Source: Rubrobacter xylanophilus DSM 9941
GTDB taxonomy: Bacteria; Actinomycetota; Rubrobacteria; Rubrobacterales; Rubrobacteraceae
Reading direction: 5' to 3'
DNA: 64,000 bases
NCBI RefSeq assembly: GCF_000014185.1
Contig: NC_008148.1
Coordinates: forward strand, 558,001 to 622,000
Both the position numbers and the translations under genes were made by a program. The notes under the pieces are model-generated. The model was given only the letters and a program-made list of their open reading frames with translations. It searched no databases and had not been told where the DNA came from. This document shows, one piece after another, positions 17,052 to 25,780 of this stretch (position 1 is its first letter; every line of letters starts with the position of its first letter).

Positions 17052-17945
17052 GTGGAGATCCTGCCGGGCATCCACCGGATAGAGTCCGACCTGGGGCCCC
17101 GCTTCATGTGCCAGTACCTGCTCCTCGGGGAGGAGCGGCGGGTGCTCGTGGACACCGGGATAGCGAAGACCCCCGGAGAGGCCATAGCCCCCTACCTGGA
17201 GGGGCTGGGCCTCGGCGTGGGGGATCTGGACGAGGTCATCATAAGCCACGCCGACCTCGACCACTGCGGGGGCAACCGCGCCCTCAAGCGGGAGAACCCG
17301 GGCCTGAGGATCTCCTGCGGGGAGCCCGACCGGCCCTACGTCGAGCGCAACCGGACGATGCTCGCCGAGCTCTACTGCTGGACGGAACCCTACGGCTTCG
17401 GGCCCGACGAGGCGGCCAAGGAGCGCATCCTGGAGGACCTCGGGGGCGACTGCCCGGTCGACGCGGGGCTGCGCGGCGGGGAGACCCTCCGGCTCGGCCC
17501 CGGCTGGCGGATCGAGGTGCTGCACCTGCCCGGCCACACCCCCGGGCACCTCGGCCTCTGGGACGCGCGCAGCGGGGCGGCGATCATCATCGACGCGGCG
17601 CTGGAGAGCGGCATCTACGACCGGGAGGGGAACCGCCTCATCCCCCCGCGCTACTTCGACGCCGCCGCCTACGAGCGCACCCTGCGCTCCCTGCTCGCCC
17701 TGCGGCCGCGCCACCTGCTCACCGCCCACTACCCCCCGATGGGGGAGCGGGAGGCCGAGGAGTTCCTCCGGCGGTCGCTGGAGTTCGTGGGGAGGATGCG
17801 AAGCCTCGTCCGCGCCGCCCTGCGGGAGGGGACGACCGGCCTCAAGGAGCTCACCGCCCGCGCCGACGCCGGGCTCGGCCCCTACCCCCAGTCGGCCTTC
17901 GAGCTCGCCGCGGGGGTGAGGGCGCACCTGTCCGAGCTCTACTGA
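17052..17945 (+). CDS. MBL-fold metallo-hydrolase, putative sugar lactonase
   Basis: A complete 297-residue MBL-fold protein, paralogous to the truncated gene at base 1. Motifs are SHADLDHCGGN near residue 65 (H-x-D-x-D-H form), LPGHTPGHLG near 160, IIDAAL near 180 and LTAHYPP near 222. It starts with GTG, with GGGAGG 9 bases before. It is followed 25 bases later by the enolase-superfamily dehydratase. In an oxidative pentose pathway a lactonase is needed between dehydrogenase and dehydratase, and no SMP-30 lactonase is visible, so this is the best candidate. Confidence 0.8.
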   Translation: MEILPGIHRIESDLGPRFMCQYLLLGEERRVLVDTGIAKTPGEAIAPYLEGLGLGVGDLDEVIISHADLDHCGGNRALKRENPGLRISCGEPDRPYVERNRTMLAELYCWTEPYGFGPDEAAKERILEDLGGDCPVDAGLRGGETLRLGPGWRIEVLHLPGHTPGHLGLWDARSGAAIIIDAALESGIYDREGNRLIPPRYFDAAAYERTLRSLLALRPRHLLTAHYPPMGEREAEEFLRRSLEFVGRMRSLVRAALREGTTGLKELTARADAGLGPYPQSAFELAAGVRAHLSELY

Positions 17946-17969
17946 AGGGGAAGGAGGTAAGCGTAGAAG

Positions 17970-19172
17970 ATGAGCGCTCCCAGGATCACCCGGGTCGAGA
18001 CGGCCGCGATCCGGGCGGTGGGGCCCTCGGTGCTGGTGAGGGTGTGGGCCGGGGACGAGCACGGCCTCGGCGAGTGCTACCCCTCGGCCCCGGCGGCGGG
18101 CATCCACCACATCGTGATGAACATGGAGGAGCAGCTCCTGGGCGAGGACCCCCGCGACGTCGAGCGGCTCTACGAGAAAATGCGCCGCTGGAACATCTTC
18201 ACCGGAGGGCAGGCCGGCGCGGTCATAACCGCCCTCTCCGGCATCGAGACGGCCCTCTGGGACCTCGCCGGCAAGCTGCAGGGCGTCCCCGTCTACCGGC
18301 TGCTCGGCGGGGCCTTCCGGCGTCGCGTCCGGCTCTACGCCGACTGCAACGCCGGGACGGTGGACGCCGCCGCCCACCACATAGAGGGCGGGCTCTTCGA
18401 GGAGGGGAGCAACGAGGAGTACATCGCCGTGGCCCGGGAGGCGGTGGAGAGGGGCTTCGACGCCATAAAGCTCGACGTGGACGACATCACCGGCCCGCTG
18501 CACCGGGACTTCTGGAACGGCGCGATCTCCCCGAGGGAGCACGAGGCGATGGTCGCCCGGGTGGCCGCCGTGCGCGAGGCGGTCGGCCCGGAGGTGGAGG
18601 TGGCCATAGACATGCACGGCCGCTTCGACATCCCCTCCTCGATCCGCTTCGCCCGCGCCATGGAGCCCTTCGGGCTGCTCTGGCTGGAGGAGCCCACCCC
18701 GCCGGAGAACCTGGACGCCCTGGCAGAGGTGCGGCGCTCCACCTCCACCCCCATCTGCGCCGGGGAGAACGTCTACACCCGCTTCGACTTCCGGGAGCTC
18801 TTCGCCAAGCGGGCCGTGGACTACGTCATGCCCGACGTGGCCAAGTGCGGGGGGCTCGCCGAGGCCAAGCGCATCGCCAACCTCGCCGAGCTGGACTACA
18901 TCCCCTTCGCCCCCCACAACGTCTCCAGCCCCGTAGGCACCGTCGCCGCCGCCCACGTGTGCGCCGCCGTCTCCAACTTCGCCGTGCTGGAGTGGCACGC
19001 CATAGACATGCCCCACTGGGAGGACTTCGTCCGCTACCCCGGCGGCCCGGTGATCCGGGAGGGGCACATCGAGCTCACCGAGGAGCCGGGGCTGGGGCTG
19101 GAGCTGGACGAGGAGGCCGCCTTCGAGCACCGGCACGAGAAGGGCGGCGTCCCCTTCTTCGGGAGGACTTAG
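17970..19172 (+). CDS. Mandelate racemase/muconate lactonizing enzyme family dehydratase
   Basis: A 400-residue enolase-superfamily enzyme. The capping domain occupies about 1-125 (SALSGIETALWDLAGK, LLGGAFRRRVRLY). In the barrel, DAIKLDVDD near 167 is the K-x-D strand, AIDMHGRFD near 210 gives the first metal Asp, LEEPTPPEN near 237 the Glu, and CAGENVYTR near 262 the third Glu. The FAPHNVSSPVG histidine near 311 completes the site. This pattern fits acid-sugar dehydratases (galactonate/mannonate-like). The ATG start follows AAGGAGGT. It is the best candidate for the pentonate dehydratase paired with the lactonase before it. Confidence 0.87.
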   Translation: MSAPRITRVETAAIRAVGPSVLVRVWAGDEHGLGECYPSAPAAGIHHIVMNMEEQLLGEDPRDVERLYEKMRRWNIFTGGQAGAVITALSGIETALWDLAGKLQGVPVYRLLGGAFRRRVRLYADCNAGTVDAAAHHIEGGLFEEGSNEEYIAVAREAVERGFDAIKLDVDDITGPLHRDFWNGAISPREHEAMVARVAAVREAVGPEVEVAIDMHGRFDIPSSIRFARAMEPFGLLWLEEPTPPENLDALAEVRRSTSTPICAGENVYTRFDFRELFAKRAVDYVMPDVAKCGGLAEAKRIANLAELDYIPFAPHNVSSPVGTVAAAHVCAAVSNFAVLEWHAIDMPHWEDFVRYPGGPVIREGHIELTEEPGLGLELDEEAAFEHRHEKGGVPFFGRT

Positions 19173-19969
19173 CCGGCGCCGCCCTCCCAGGGCGGCGCCT
19201 CGCCTCCCCCGGCGCGCGCTCGGCGGTACTCGGAGACCATCAGCTCCGTGAGCTCCTCCACGGAGGTCTCCTCCGCGGGCCGGTCGTAGCCGATGCGGCC
19301 GTGCTGCAGCACGTTCACCCGGTCGCAGACCTCCAGCACGTGGGCGTAGTTGTGGGCGATCAGGATGATCGAGACCTCCCCCTCCTCCTTGAGGCGCTGG
19401 ATGAGGTCCAGGATCATCGCGCCCTCCTTGGCCCCCATCGCCGCCAGGGGCTCGTCCATGAGCAGGATCTTCGCCTCCGAGTAGACCGCCCGCGCCACGG
19501 CGATGGCCTGCCGCTGGCCCCCCGAGAGCATGGCCACCTCGATGTCCAGGGAGGGGATGTTGATGCCGATGTCCGAGAGGTAGCGGCGGGTGAGCTCCTT
19601 CATCTTCCGGTTGTTGAGCAGGGGGAGGGGGCGGCGGGTGAGCTCCTTGTTCAAGAACATGTTGTGGTAGACGCTGAGGTCGTTTACGAGCGCCAGATCC
19701 TGGTAGACGGTCTGGATGCCCAGGGACTGCGCCTGCGAGACCGAGCGCAGCTGCACCTCCTCGCCCTCCAGGAAGATCCTCCCGGAGTCCGGGCGGTGGA
19801 AGCCCGTGATGATCTTGATGAGCGTGCTCTTGCCCGCCCCGTTGTCCCCGATGAGCCCCAGCACCTCCCCCTTGCGGAGCCGCAGCGAGACGTCCCGCAG
19901 GGCCACCACGCTCCCGAAGCGCTTGGAGATGTTCTCGACCCGCAGCACCTCCGGCGCGTCCGGCCTCAT
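19169..19969 (-). CDS. Sugar ABC transporter ATP-binding protein (CUT2, single-domain)
   Basis: A 266-residue ATPase: Walker A GDNGAGKST near residue 42, Q-loop VYQDLAL near 88, signature LSGGQRQAIAVARA near 140 and Walker B ILLMDEPLAAMG near 162. RbsA/XylG-type proteins usually have two fused ATPase domains; this one has a single domain, as in FrcA-type systems. The start at ATG 19969 overlaps the permease stop by 4 bases; the frame is open further but inside the permease gene. Its end overlaps the convergent dehydratase gene by 4 bases. Confidence 0.9.
   Translation of the reverse strand: MRPDAPEVLRVENISKRFGSVVALRDVSLRLRKGEVLGLIGDNGAGKSTLIKIITGFHRPDSGRIFLEGEEVQLRSVSQAQSLGIQTVYQDLALVNDLSVYHNMFLNKELTRRPLPLLNNRKMKELTRRYLSDIGINIPSLDIEVAMLSGGQRQAIAVARAVYSEAKILLMDEPLAAMGAKEGAMILDLIQRLKEEGEVSIILIAHNYAHVLEVCDRVNVLQHGRIGYDRPAEETSVEELTELMVSEYRRARAGGGEAPPWEGGAG
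19175..19199. terminator. Strong hairpin at convergent gene ends
   Basis: An 11-bp perfect stem (GGCGCCGCCCT and AGGGCGGCGCC) with a 3-base loop lies just after the dehydratase stop and inside the last codons of the ATPase gene. It could stop transcription from the plus-strand operon. There is no T-run. Confidence 0.45.
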
Positions 19970-20970
19970 GTCGGGGCCCTCCTCCCCCGGCGCAGCCGGC
20001 CCACGTAGATGTTGAGCGCCATCACGATCAGGACGGCCACCCCGAGGATGATGTTGAACTCGTTGGCGTTGACCCCCTGCAGGGTGAAGCCGTTGCGCAG
20101 GATGGAGATCACCAGCGTCCCGATAAACGCCCCGATGACCGTCCCCACCCCGCCCGCGAGCGGCGTCCCCCCGATGACCGCCGCGGCGATGGCGTAGAAC
20201 ATGATCTCGGCCCCCCCGACGAGCGGGTCTATGGAGTCTATGCGCATCGCCTCGATGATCCCGGCGAACCCCCCGAGCACGCTGCACAGCATGAAGTTGC
20301 CGATCCTGATGCGGTCCACCCGGATGCCGGCCTCCCTGGCCCCGGTGAAGTTGCCCCCGGTGGCGAAGGTGTGGATGCCCCAGCGGGTGTGGTTGAGCAC
20401 GGCGTGCATGATGATCATGATGCCCGTGGCCCACAGGATGCCCGCGTAGGGGTAGGCCCCGAGCGCCTGCTTGAGCGCGCTCTCCTCGGGGGCCGGGCGG
20501 GGGAAGCCCCCGGTGAGGATGACGTTGAGCCCCCCGAGCAGGAAGAAGGTCCCCAGGGTGGCCACGAAGGAGGGGACCCCGAAGTACACGCGCAGCGCCC
20601 CGTTGGCGAAGCCCACCACCGCCGTCGCCGCGAGCGCCACGGCTATGGCGAGCGGGAGCACGAGCAGCAGCCGCTCGTAGGCCAGGTACATGACGATGGG
20701 GGCGAACCCGTAGGCCTGGCCCACGGAGAGGTCTATCTCCCCCAGGATCATGACCATCACCAGCCCCACCGCGATGATGGCGGTGGTGGCGGCGAACTGC
20801 GCCAGCGCCCGGAGGTTGCCCTGGGTGAGGAAGGCGGCGTTGGCGGCCTGGAAGTAGACCACGAGCGCGACCGCCACCGCGAAGATGCCGGCCTCCCGCC
20901 TCTCCAGCAGCGCGCCGGAGAGCCGGGGCAGCAGCCCCTCCCGCCCGCCGGTTGCGCTCTGCCCAGCCAT
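19966..20970 (-). CDS. Sugar ABC transporter permease (CUT2, RbsC/XylH-like)
   Basis: A 334-residue integral membrane protein with about nine to ten hydrophobic helices (for example IFAVAVALVVYFQAANAAF near 35 and TTAIIAVGLVMVMILGEIDL near 65). It carries the family hallmark ILGEIDLSVG followed by GFANGALRVYFGVPSFVATLGT. It sits between the binding protein, 3 bases upstream, and the ATPase, which it overlaps by 4 bases, giving a complete three-gene importer. Substrate likely a pentose or related monosaccharide, from the catabolic context. Confidence 0.92.
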   Translation of the reverse strand: MAGQSATGGREGLLPRLSGALLERREAGIFAVAVALVVYFQAANAAFLTQGNLRALAQFAATTAIIAVGLVMVMILGEIDLSVGQAYGFAPIVMYLAYERLLLVLPLAIAVALAATAVVGFANGALRVYFGVPSFVATLGTFFLLGGLNVILTGGFPRPAPEESALKQALGAYPYAGILWATGIMIIMHAVLNHTRWGIHTFATGGNFTGAREAGIRVDRIRIGNFMLCSVLGGFAGIIEAMRIDSIDPLVGGAEIMFYAIAAAVIGGTPLAGGVGTVIGAFIGTLVISILRNGFTLQGVNANEFNIILGVAVLIVMALNIYVGRLRRGRRAPT

Positions 20971-20973
20971 CCC

Positions 20974-22068
20974 CTACGAAGCCGCCGGCGCCTCGAGCAG
21001 CCGCGGCCGCTCGGAGTCGCCCTCGTAGCGGGACTCGGTCTCCAGGTACTGCCCGGCGTCCTCCTGGGTGACGAACTTGAGCCCGGTGTTGGTCTCGGCC
21101 GGTCCGGTGAGCCCCCCGGAGATCTTGTACAGGTACAGCTGCAGCACGGGGTAGAAGCCCTGCAGGTAGGGCTGCTGGTCGATGGTGAAGTCTATGTGCC
21201 CCTCCCGCAGGATCTCCAGCGTCTTGGGCAGGAGGTCGTAGCCGCCGGCCCTCACCCCCTGCTCGTGCAGGTTGTACTTCTTCATGACCTGCGCCACCCC
21301 CTGCGTGCTGCCCGCGTCCACGGCGAACATCCCCCGCACGTCCTTGTGCCCCTGGTAGTACGCGTCGATCCTGTTGAGCTCCTCGGGCAGCTCGGCCCCG
21401 GTCTCTATCTCCTCGTACTCTATGGGAGCCCCGGAGTCCTCGATGGCCTGTATGGCCCCGTCGATGCGCGGCTGGATGTTGAGCTGGCCCTTGGTGGCGA
21501 TGAACAGCGCCACCGGACCCTCCTCGACGAGCTCCACGATCCGCTTGCCCATCTCGACCCCGGAGAGAAAGAGGTCCTGCCCGATGTACGCCAGCGCCGG
21601 GTTGGTCCCCGGCCCCTTGCCGTTGGCGTTGTACGCCACCACGGGTATCCCCTGGTCGAGCGCCCGCCGGATGGGGTCGTTGAACGCGTCCGGGTCCACG
21701 ATGGAGACCGCTATCCCGTCCGCACCCCCCGAGATGGCCGTGTTCATCGCGTCAACCATCTCCCGCACCACCGAGGTCTCGGACCCGGTCCACTGGTAGC
21801 GGGTCCCCAGCAGCGCGCTGGCGTCCTCGATGCCGTACTGCGTGGGCGTGAAGAAGGGGTTCGTCGTGACGTGGTTCACGAACACGAAGTTGTACTCGGG
21901 CGTCTCGGGGAAGTTCCCCACGCCCCCGCCCCCGCCCTGCTGGCCCGCCTCCTCGGCCCTCCTGCAACCCCCGAGCAGGAGCCCCGCCCCCGCAAGGGCC
22001 CCCGCCGCGAGGAACTCCCGCCGCCCCAGCCGGTAGCCGCCAAGCCCGCCAGAAGAAGATGGCTCCAT
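20974..22068 (-). CDS. Sugar ABC transporter substrate-binding lipoprotein
   Basis: A 364-residue periplasmic-binding-protein type 1 (Peripla_BP_4) sugar binder. The N-terminus has a twin-arginine motif (GRREFLAAG) followed by a hydrophobic stretch and a lipobox (LLLGGC), so it is probably Tat-exported and lipid-anchored. The mature part reads NFVFVNHVTTNPFF and later GTNPALAYIGQD and AVDAGSTQGVAQVMKKY, as in FrcB/RbsB-like proteins. It is the first gene of the transporter operon, about 40 bases after the operator-bearing promoter at 22114-22142. Confidence 0.92.
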   Translation of the reverse strand: MEPSSSGGLGGYRLGRREFLAAGALAGAGLLLGGCRRAEEAGQQGGGGGVGNFPETPEYNFVFVNHVTTNPFFTPTQYGIEDASALLGTRYQWTGSETSVVREMVDAMNTAISGGADGIAVSIVDPDAFNDPIRRALDQGIPVVAYNANGKGPGTNPALAYIGQDLFLSGVEMGKRIVELVEEGPVALFIATKGQLNIQPRIDGAIQAIEDSGAPIEYEEIETGAELPEELNRIDAYYQGHKDVRGMFAVDAGSTQGVAQVMKKYNLHEQGVRAGGYDLLPKTLEILREGHIDFTIDQQPYLQGFYPVLQLYLYKISGGLTGPAETNTGLKFVTQEDAGQYLETESRYEGDSERPRLLEAPAAS

Positions 22069-22113
22069 ACCCTCTCAGCTCCCAAGAAAAACTCGCCTTT
22101 CCCCTGCGCGAAC

Positions 22114-22142
22114 ATTGTCATACCAATTTCCGGGGCTGTCAA
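22114..22142 (-). promoter_or_regulatory. Operator-overlapped promoter of the sugar ABC operon
   Basis: On the minus strand TTGACA (22142-22137) and GACAAT (22119-22114) are spaced by 17 bases. The palindrome ATTGTCATACCAAT (22114-22127) covers the -10 region and fits the FadR-type consensus TNGTNNNACNA. An identical 14-mer in the same promoter position precedes the regulator gene at 25781. Confidence 0.75.
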
Positions 22143-22145
22143 GGG

Positions 22146-22925
22146 CTACTGGGGCTGCTCGCCCTGCTCCCACCAGAGGCCCATGCGGGCGGTGGTGCCG
22201 CCGTCCACGTAGAGCACCTGTCCGGTTATGAAGTCGGCGGCGTCGGAGGCCAGGAAGGCCGCTGCGGGCCCGACGTCTTTGGGTTTGCCCACGCGGCCCC
22301 AGGGGACCAGCTCCCTGCCCTGCTCTGGGGAGTAGCCGGGGATGTCGTAGTAGCGGGGCACCTCGATGAGCCCGGGGCCGATGGCGTTCACCCGGATCCC
22401 CCTCCCCGCCAGCTCTATGGCCAGCTGGCGGGTGAAGGCGATGATGGCGCCCTTCGTCGCGGCGTAGGCGGTGTGGTGGGGGAAGCCGGCGAAGCCGTGG
22501 ACCGAGGTTATGTTGACGATGCTGCCGCCGCCCGCCTCGAGCATGTGCGGGACGGCGCTGCGGGCGCAGAAGAAGTAGCCCTTCATGTTGAGGTCGAAGA
22601 TGGCGTCGTAGGTCTCCTCGTCGGTGTCCAGAAAGTCCAGCGCCCGGGTTATGCCGGCGTTGTTCACCAGCACGTCGAGCCCTCCGAGGGCCTCTGCGGC
22701 CTCCTCTACCACCCGCTCGCACTCCGGCACCCGGCTCAGGTCCCCCCGCACCGGGTGGGCCCTGCGGCCCGCCCGCTCCACCTCCCCCACCGTCTCGTCC
22801 GGTGGCGTGTGGGCGTAGTGGACGGCCACGTCGGCCCCGCAGCGGGCCAGCTCCACCGCTATGGCCTGCCCGATGCCCATCCCCGCGCCGGTCACCAGCG
22901 CCCTCTTTCCGGCAAGGTCGTACAT
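22146..22925 (-). CDS. SDR family oxidoreductase, probable sugar dehydrogenase
   Basis: A 259-residue classical [15 protein letters not shown] near residue 12, [10 protein letters not shown] near 90, the ITSVHGFAG serine segment near 140, YAATKGAI near 153 and YVDGG near 245. It is the last gene of a four-gene minus-strand run from the regulator at 25770, 3 bases after the enolase-superfamily gene. In the proposed oxidative pentose pathway it is the candidate for the first step, oxidation of the sugar to its lactone. Confidence 0.88.
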   Translation of the reverse strand: MYDLAGKRALVTGAGMGIGQAIAVELARCGADVAVHYAHTPPDETVGEVERAGRRAHPVRGDLSRVPECERVVEEAAEALGGLDVLVNNAGITRALDFLDTDEETYDAIFDLNMKGYFFCARSAVPHMLEAGGGSIVNITSVHGFAGFPHHTAYAATKGAIIAFTRQLAIELAGRGIRVNAIGPGLIEVPRYYDIPGYSPEQGRELVPWGRVGKPKDVGPAAAFLASDAADFITGQVLYVDGGTTARMGLWWEQGEQPQ

Positions 22926-22928
22926 CCT

Positions 22929-24101
22929 CTACCCGGCCCCCCTTCCGCGCCGCGCCTCGCGCTTCTCCCAGCCCTCGGCGAACAGGTTGAAGTGCACGTC
23001 CTGCTTGGGGTGCGCCTCCACCACCTCTTCGTCGAGCTCCACCCCCAGCCCCGGCCCCCGCGGCAGGGGGAAGCAGCCGTCCTCTACCTCCGGCAGCCCG
23101 GGGGCGACCCGCTTTAGCCAGGGGTCGGCGAAGTCGTTGAAGTACTCCTGGATGCGGAAGTTCGTGGTGCAGGCGGCCAGGTGCAGCGCCGCGGCCGTGC
23201 CGATCTGGCCGCCCACGTTGTGCGGGGCGACCGTCACGTAGCAGGCGTCGGCCCACGCGGCGAGCTTCTTGGTCTCCAGCAGCCCCCCGATGTGGCTTAT
23301 GTCCGGCTGGATGACGTCGGCGGCCTGCAGCTCGAAGAGCTCCCGGTACTCGCCCCTCTGGTGGATGCGCTCCCCGGTCGCGACCGGTATCCCCGCCGGG
23401 ACCCTCTCGGAGACCTTCTTGAGCGCCTTGAGGTTGGTGGGGGGCACCGGCTCCTCCGCCCACCCCAGCCCGTAGGGCTCGAGCAGCCGGATCATCTCCA
23501 GCGCCTGCGCCGGGGAGAAGCGCCCGTGCATCTCCAGCAAGATCTCCGTCTGCGGCCCCACCGCCTCCCTCACGGCCTCCACGAGCGCCACCGCCCGCAG
23601 CTTCTCCTCCCGCTCCAGCTCGTAGTAGCCGGGGCCGAAGGGGTCCACCTTGAGCGCCCTGTAGCCCCGCTCCACCACCCGCCGGGCCGCCGCGTAGAAC
23701 TCCTCCGGCTCCCTCTCCACCCGGTACCAGCCGTTGGCGTAGGCCTTTATCCTCTCGCGCACGGGTCCGCCCAGCAGGTCGTAGACCGGGCGCCCGAGCG
23801 CCTTGCCCACGATGTCCCAGCAGGCCATCTCGAAGCAGGCGAGCCCCGAGCTCAAGACCTCCCCCGGCCGCGAGAAGTCGTCGCGGGTGAGCTTGAGGAC
23901 GAGCTCCTCTATCCGGAAGGGGTCGTGCCCGATTATGTGCCGCCCGGCGGCCTCCCGGATGTAGCCCAAGAGCGCCTCGGTGTGGTTGACCATCCGCGCC
24001 TCGCCCAGGCCCGTGAGCCCCTCGTCGGTGCTCAGCCGCACGATGGTGAGGTTGCGCCACTCCGTCCCCACCACGAAGGTCTCGACTTCGCTGATCCTCA
24101 T
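22929..24101 (-). CDS. Mandelate racemase/enolase-superfamily sugar-acid dehydratase
   Basis: A 390-residue enolase-superfamily protein. The capping domain contains ACWDIVGKALGRPVYDLLGG (residues about 93-112). Barrel motifs are YRALKVDPFG near 147, ILLEMHGRFS near 193 (Glu in place of the commoner Asp), WAEEPVPPTN near 220, ATGERIHQRGEY near 245, QPDISHIGG near 268 and TVAPHNVGGQIG near 296. These features fit galactonate/gluconate-type dehydratases. ATG 24101 overlaps the upstream stop by 4 bases. It may be the real pathway dehydratase or a second enzyme for another pentonate. Confidence 0.87.
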   Translation of the reverse strand: MRISEVETFVVGTEWRNLTIVRLSTDEGLTGLGEARMVNHTEALLGYIREAAGRHIIGHDPFRIEELVLKLTRDDFSRPGEVLSSGLACFEMACWDIVGKALGRPVYDLLGGPVRERIKAYANGWYRVEREPEEFYAAARRVVERGYRALKVDPFGPGYYELEREEKLRAVALVEAVREAVGPQTEILLEMHGRFSPAQALEMIRLLEPYGLGWAEEPVPPTNLKALKKVSERVPAGIPVATGERIHQRGEYRELFELQAADVIQPDISHIGGLLETKKLAAWADACYVTVAPHNVGGQIGTAAALHLAACTTNFRIQEYFNDFADPWLKRVAPGLPEVEDGCFPLPRGPGLGVELDEEVVEAHPKQDVHFNLFAEGWEKREARRGRGAG

Positions 24102-25033
24102 GCCGCCTCCCGCGCCGGGATGCCGGCGAAGGGCGTCCCAGGCTTGGTCGTCTCCGCCTGCGGGTAGTAGCGCTCGAGCATCGAGAGCCCTATCTCCGCC
24201 CGCCTGACCCGCTCGCGCCCCAGCGCCACCGCCGTCTGCTCCAGGTGCGTCCCGCTCGGGTAGATGTTCGGGGCGTTCCTGAGGCCGAACTTCACGAACA
24301 CCGGCGCGGCCGCCCGCACTATCTCGGATATCTCGTAGTGGCGCACAAAGCCCCCGAAGTCGTCGGGCACCTCCACGTAGACGTCGAGCGGCAGGCTCGT
24401 TACGGCCCGGATCGCCGCAAGCTGCGCGGGGGAGAGGTCGGTGGGCACGTTGTAGGTGTCGGCCCCCAGAGACTCCATCGCCTTGACGGCGGCGGCGTTG
24501 GCCGCCGCAAGCTGCACGGAGACCTTGACCACGAGATCCCCGGGCAGCTCCCCCCTGGCCTTGAGGTCGCGCAGCACCCACAGAAGGCCCGCGTCGGCCA
24601 CGAGCACCCCCCGCAGGCCGAGCTCCACCCCCCTGAGCACGTCTTCCAAGGCGTAGGCGAGCTGGTCCTGCCCCCGGTGCTGGGCCCCGAGGACCCTCCC
24701 CGCCCCCGAGATCGCTGCAGCCCCCGTCTCCCACGAGGCCCGCGGCCCCACGAACAGCGAGAGCTCTACGCCCGCCTCGCGCGCCATGGCGCACATCTCG
24801 GCTATCTCCGCGTCGGTGAGCAGCATGATCCCCGAGCCCTGCGAGACCCGGTGGATGTGCACCCCCCGCCTCTCGGCCTCCTCCAGCACCGCCTCCAGCA
24901 CCCGCGGCCCCTCGACGCTCGGGATCTCCACCCTGTAGTGCGCCCCGTCGGGAAAGCGCTTCGGCGAGTCCGGAGGCTCCCCGGGCTCCCCGCCCGGGAG
25001 CCCGAGCCCCAGGAGCAGCTCGCGCGCCCTCAT
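24098..25033 (-). CDS. TIM-barrel protein resembling U32-peptidase-like family
   Basis: A 311-residue protein with alternating strand/helix segments typical of a TIM barrel: YRVEIPSVEGP near 33, GVHIHRVSQGSGIMLLT near 58, VELSLFVGPRA near 90, GVLVADAGLLWVL near 143 and LPLDVYVEVPDDFGGFV near 217. Similar actinobacterial proteins are, from memory, annotated as U32-peptidase-like, but no protease site is evident. It is embedded by 4-base overlaps between the regulator and the dehydratase genes. I infer an enzymatic role in sugar-acid metabolism, perhaps aldolase-like. Confidence 0.6.
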   Translation of the reverse strand: MRARELLLGLGLPGGEPGEPPDSPKRFPDGAHYRVEIPSVEGPRVLEAVLEEAERRGVHIHRVSQGSGIMLLTDAEIAEMCAMAREAGVELSLFVGPRASWETGAAAISGAGRVLGAQHRGQDQLAYALEDVLRGVELGLRGVLVADAGLLWVLRDLKARGELPGDLVVKVSVQLAAANAAAVKAMESLGADTYNVPTDLSPAQLAAIRAVTSLPLDVYVEVPDDFGGFVRHYEISEIVRAAAPVFVKFGLRNAPNIYPSGTHLEQTAVALGRERVRRAEIGLSMLERYYPQAETTKPGTPFAGIPAREAA

Positions 25034-25770
25034 CGTCCCTCCTCCCTACGTGTCGCCCTGCCGTCGGCGAGGAGCCCCTCCTCGAGCGCCTCCCGGATGT
25101 CCCGGTGGGTGTGCTCCAGGTGCGCCCGCATCTCCTCCCGCGCCCCCCGCGCGTCGCCCCGCTCGACGCACCCCAGGATCCTCTCGTGCTCCTCGAGCGC
25201 CCGCAGCGCCGCCCCGGGCAGCGAGGCGCTCACCTTCCGGCTCTCCCGCAGCAGCTCCACCACCGGCTCCAGCATCGTGAGCAGCACCCCGTTGCCCGTG
25301 GCCCGCGCCAGCTGCGCGTGAAACTCCACGTCCGCGTCCACGTACCCCTCCGGCGCGTCGATCTGCGCGCGCATCCTCTCCAGCTGCTCCCGCATCGCCC
25401 GCACCTCCTCCGGCCCCGCCCGCTCGGCGGCGAGCCCCGCCACCTCCACCTCCAGGATGCGGCGTATCTCCTGCAGCTCCAGCAGCGACCGGCTGCGCAC
25501 CCGCAGCAGCGCCGAGAGCGCCTCCTGCACCGCCGCGGGGTTCCCCCCGCTCACCACCGCCCCCCGGCCGTGCTCGATGCTCACCACCCCGCGGGCCTCG
25601 AGCAGGTTCAGCGCCTCCCGCACCACCGTCCGGCTCACCCCGAGCCGCTCCACCAGCTCCCGCTCCGGCGGCAGCCGCTCCCCCACCGCAAGCCCCCCCG
25701 AGAGGATCATCTCCAGTAGCCGCTCCGCCGCCCGGTCCCTCAGCCGCACCCTTCTCGTCGCGCCGCCCAT
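25030..25770 (-). CDS. FadR subfamily GntR regulator of the pentose operon
   Basis: A 246-residue FCD-domain regulator. The winged helix (about 10-75) contains PPERELVERLGVSRTVVREA, and the FCD domain (about 85-225) has DVEFHAQLARATGN and EEHERILG as metal/ligand sites. The frame is open to 25809, but that portion is the promoter itself. ATG 25770 lies only 10 bases after the -10 hexamer, so the message is likely leaderless or nearly so. The operator over its own -10 box predicts autoregulation, and the identical site at 22114 predicts control of the transporter. Confidence 0.9.
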   Translation of the reverse strand: MGGATRRVRLRDRAAERLLEMILSGGLAVGERLPPERELVERLGVSRTVVREALNLLEARGVVSIEHGRGAVVSGGNPAAVQEALSALLRVRSRSLLELQEIRRILEVEVAGLAAERAGPEEVRAMREQLERMRAQIDAPEGYVDADVEFHAQLARATGNGVLLTMLEPVVELLRESRKVSASLPGAALRALEEHERILGCVERGDARGAREEMRAHLEHTHRDIREALEEGLLADGRATRREEGR

Positions 25771-25780
25771 CCCGCCGCAC

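Noticed and set aside
16917-19136. Upstream extension of the FAH-family gene on the minus strand
   Set aside because: The open frame runs antisense through the MBL and enolase-superfamily genes; the FAH family sequence begins only at 16916.
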